Both the position numbers and the translations under genes were made by a program. The notes under the pieces were generated by a model, which did not search any database, was not told the origin of the DNA, and saw only the letters and a list, made by a program, of their open reading frames with translations. This document shows positions 58,671 to 64,000 of a stretch of 64,000 nt of DNA, in pieces. The DNA is from Gadus chalcogrammus. Taxonomy: Eukaryota > Chordata > Actinopteri > Gadiformes > Gadidae. Within the stretch, counting starts at the first letter, position 1. Every line of letters starts with the position of its first letter. The stretch covers positions 7,767,411 through 7,831,410 of the forward strand of contig NC_079425.1 of NCBI RefSeq assembly GCF_026213295.1, written 5' to 3'.

Positions 58671-60204
58671 ATGTTAGCAGTCTATTCCGGGCCGGCCCTT
58701 AGAAAGCAACTTCAATGTATTTTCATTGTGATAACCATTTGCCAATAGCTTTCGTTGTAAATTAAATTAGCCAAATAACCGATTATGTCTGTCCACCTTA
58801 GTTTATGGAGTCCTATTCTGCTTGACCCCCACATTGCTGCTTTCAGCTATATTTATATTATGAGGCTATATATTGAGATGGAAGTGTGAGAAATACTATC
58901 AATATTTGGGGGGGGGGGTCCTCATCCCCCAATTGTTGCGCAATACCGATCTAAAGGTTCTCAAAATGCAGTAGGCCTATAGACAATTATTTCAATATTT
59001 CATGGATGTAAGCAAAGACAATAAGTCTACATTTATAGCCTACATGACAACACACACGCACGCACACACTTAACAATTGTTGATAATCCGATATATTGTA
59101 TTCCCAAAGCAACACTGACATAGGACGCTGCATTGGCTAAAGTTGTTGGGATGCACGTTGTTTAATAACAAGGAGAGGCAAAGTTGTGCATGCAGTTTAC
59201 GCAATCAGTGTACTTGCAAAAGAGAGCCTGCAGTATGACCGATCGTGTGACATTATTTAACCATCCATCTAAAGCAAATACGGTGAGACTGATACCTCAT
59301 TGAACACATGCACAAAGCACATTCGTCCAACCACGCCAGGTGCGGACAGACAGCCCACAACAAGCCAAACATCACCACGGCAGATTCGCTCTCTGTCTCT
59401 CTCGCACGCTCTCTCTCTCTCTTACGCACGTACACAATCACTCCAACTTCTCCAACTCTGAGGCTAGGCTGTTTTACTAAGACCACAACCAACCACAACC
59501 TACCATAAAGTATGCTGCGGCCTGAGAACGGCAACTGTTGAGGTGAGCCGTGCAACAACCAAGCTGTTTCTTCTTACTGTTGAACTACTGCCATACTGCT
59601 GACAAGACTGTTCAACTGGTAGCGCTCATGCGTATTCGCCTAATTGGCGACTATTGTTGTTGTCACGTGAAACAGTGTGCGGATCGGATCATATTTATTT
59701 TTCCCTCAAATATCCGATCCAGCGTAATTGGCCAATATCGGACCGATACTGAAGACGTGGATCGGATCGGGACATCCCTACTTTTTTCTACTGCCATCAA
59801 GTCAATGACGGAATATGCAACAACCAAGATGAAAACCATGTAAATACCCTTTAATGAAAAAAAATGCATTCATACATATATATATATATAATATGAAGTA
59901 GACAATTCTGTTGTTTTAGCAATGATGACTTTTAGCAGTGATGACTTTGGCTGACAGAAAAGGCTGGATGTAATTTATTAATTTATATCAGTATCATTGA
60001 ATTATAATATACAATAATCTACAAATGAAAAAAACCTTGCTTGTATGATAGACTAAAAACGTATTTTTATAGTTTACACCCATTGTCCCAATGAATACAT
60101 GCTTGGTAAATAACTGCCTGTACCTTCCCATGATCCCGCTCTAAAATTAAATTTAAAAAACGTTGCTGTCAAGAAGTGGCTTCCAATAAGTCATTCTTCT
60201 TCAA

Positions 60205-61812
<1,608 letters not shown>

Positions 61813-62479
61813 CTAAGAACACAGTATATAACAGTGAAGAACAAATGAGTACAAGTTGTGTAAGAAATGTTAAATTCTTTAACATTATATTATGTGATAC
61901 TTGAATATGCTAATATTAATTAATTTAATATTATGTGGGGTAAATAGGTCAGATATAGCTGTCTGGTCAGTTCTATTCGATTAAAACAACACAGGTGTAA
62001 AATGAACTAGAGCAGGGAATAAACGTTGCCTGCTTTTCCTCTTCAGCATTGGTTCATGTTTAAATCATAAAATAAATAATAATAATAAATAATTAAAATA
62101 ATAAATAATTACTGGCTTGGTGTAGAGTGGAGCAGGTCTCCATTAGATGAACATAATGACGGTAAGAGATATTGTAGAAGAAGCATTTGAAGATGATATT
62201 ATACATTAGGTATATATGTATTGGTATATATTGGATAGCATGGCCTATCATGTAAATCCCGTTCTGTTAAGCTTAATAACAGCATACCTGTTCACTAAAA
62301 GGTAAATTAACCGAGAGGTAAATGTACTAGGTCATATTAGGTAATCCTCTGTCAGATCTCTCTCGCTCCGACAATCACATCAGTGTCAAGTGTTACAGGT
62401 TTGATACTAGATTTAATATCATGTTTGTTCATGCCATTCACAGACAATGGGCCCTATTTTAACGGTCTGAAACGAGAGT

Positions 62480-63525
62480 TACAAATGTAACTACTATTCT
62501 ATGAATTCTGGATGACCGCCAGAGGCCGTGCTTAACATTGGATGTCACACGTGACGTGACCGGGGATAACGTCGGGCTGCCCGTCTATATAAGCCCACGT
62601 CACTCTCCAAGATGTCCCTTCAGAATCTTCTCGCAAGATTCCCAGTGACAGAGAACTCTGCTGAACTAGCTTCCTCATCCGGTGGGTGTGAGGGGCCATA
62701 AGCTGCTAGCTCTATGACCTGATTATAGTGGGCCGAAGGCAGTCCCTTTGGAAAAATAGATGGGTTAGGCCACAGTGCCACCCCTGTGCCGGCTGAGTTC
62801 CAGCGTATACACTGTTCACACACTGACAACGCATGAAGCTCACTCACACGCTTGGCTGACGCGATCGCTAGAAGAAAGGCATCCTTTGCCGACAGCTATA
62901 TCAGTGGCGCCTGATCCAGGGGCTCAAACGGGGGGAGACGGAGGGCTATAAGTACCAGAGGTAGGTCCCATGAGGGAACCTTGACAGCCCGTGGGGGGTT
63001 CCTCCACTGGGCTCCTTTGAGAAATCAGGTCACCAAAGAACGAGACCCCACCGTCTGGCTATCAACCTTAATGTGCCTGGATGAAATGGCAGCCACATAG
63101 ACCCTTAAAGTGGAAGCAGATAAGCATCAAGGAAGCATCCTTTCCAGTAAGGACTGCAAAAAGCGCAGTATCATTGGCACTGAGGAACACTCCGGTACCT
63201 CTCTCTGAGCCTCACACGACTTTGCAAATATCTTCCACCTGTTAGCATTAAGTGCCCTGGTGGAGGGAGCTCTTGAGTCTACGATGGTCTGAACTACCTC
63301 CTGGTCACATTCCATTATAAGTGGATCAGGCCCCTCAAGGGCCAAACCCATAGCTGCAGGCACTCTGGTCTGGGGTGCCAGATGTGGCCCCCCAGTTGTG
63401 AGAGCAGGTCCCGCCTCTTCGGCAGGCACCATCGATCTCCATCCAGCAGCCTGTACATTACTGGAAACCAAGGTCTCCCTGGCCAGTTTGGGGCCACCAG
63501 CAGGAGTCTGTGGTTCCCCTTCGGA
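62480..63525 (-). pseudogene. DIRS-like tyrosine-recombinase retrotransposon fragment (right copy)
   Basis: The minus-strand frame at 62620-62847 reads MSELHALSVCEQCIRWN and then AHYNQVIELAAYGPSH, a recombinase-domain segment characteristic of teleost DIRS elements. Further upstream pieces include SVPMILRFLQSLLERM. Broken by many frameshifts that differ from those of the left copy. Confidence 0.7.
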
Positions 63526-64000
63526 GTAGGGATCGACCGATTATCGGCGCCGATATTCGGCAATTTGACGCATATCGGCATCAGCCTTTTTTTTTGATCC
63601 GACGGCCGATATGAGATCAATTTAAAACGGGGTTATTTTGGCTCTGATGCAGCCGCGCCTCTCTGTCTGCTGTCACTACGCTGCCTCCAGCATTTTCCCA
63701 CCCACAGCACCATCTGATTGGTTACACGCTGTGGTTACACGCAGAGCCACGACGGGTAACAGCCAATCAGCAGTGAAAGCTGTGCATGCAGAATGCTCTC
63801 ACACACACGGCGGAGAGGTGAAAAGGTTTTGTCTGGTTTGGTTTCGAGGTAAGTTAAGGCAGCACACTCTCGCGAAATTGTAATAAACATCCCAGTCCTC
63901 TACAACTCACAACTACTAGTAACATTACTGTGAGCCCATTAAACGTTATCGAAACATAAGCGGCAGCTCTGCTCGCTCGCAGTCCATTAATCACTCGAAA
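63526..64000. mobile_element. hAT-like MITE (right copy, cut by window end)
   Basis: TAGGGATCGACCGATTATCG marks the terminus of the same element as at 18023. Continues to the window edge. Confidence 0.4.

Overview
The window is nuclear DNA from a fish, almost certainly a teleost. Genes are split into short exons by GT-AG introns, (CA)n/(TG)n microsatellites are everywhere, and the repeats are teleost-like: hAT and PIF/Harbinger elements with target-site duplications, a DIRS-type tyrosine-recombinase retrotransposon, an L2-type LINE 3' end and a solo LTR. A clupeiform is possible from the microsatellite density, but that is only a guess. There are no prokaryotic operons, CRISPR arrays or viral genes. 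Most long open frames are chance frames or transposon debris.

Four protein-coding genes were reconstructed exon by exon, all on the minus strand. In transcription order they are: a family-6 glycosyltransferase (ABO/GBGT1/GGTA1 type; 14684-24811, last four exons again at 60205-61812); mpc1, the mitochondrial pyruvate carrier subunit (2786-4519 and again 48332-50064); kifbp/KBP, the KIF1-binding protein (complete, 39333-46503; first exon again at 523-957); and srgn, serglycin (31370-34246). KIFBP followed head-to-tail by SRGN matches the human 10q22 order, which supports both calls.

Large-scale layout: bases 1-18499 and 45547-64000 are near-identical direct copies (period about 45.5 kb) carrying kifbp exon 1, mpc1, the 3' half of the glycosyltransferase and the same transposons. 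A run of exactly 100 N (27969-28068) separates the two copies. This is either a real tandem duplication continuing past both window edges or, more likely in my view, two haplotype contigs placed side by side. Bases 18500-27968 hold the 5' half of the glycosyltransferase and nested transposons; 28069-45546 hold srgn and kifbp.

The genes do not form one pathway: mpc1 imports pyruvate into mitochondria, kifbp regulates kinesins, srgn is a granule proteoglycan core, and the glycosyltransferase makes cell-surface glycans. I found no convincing new biological system. The points most worth checking are a 4-nt microexon in mpc1, loss of the DxD metal-binding motif in one glycosyltransferase copy through two offsetting indels, a frameshift in kifbp exon 8, kifbp introns built almost entirely from microsatellite and a hAT MITE next to splice sites, and several nested transposons with intact target-site duplications.
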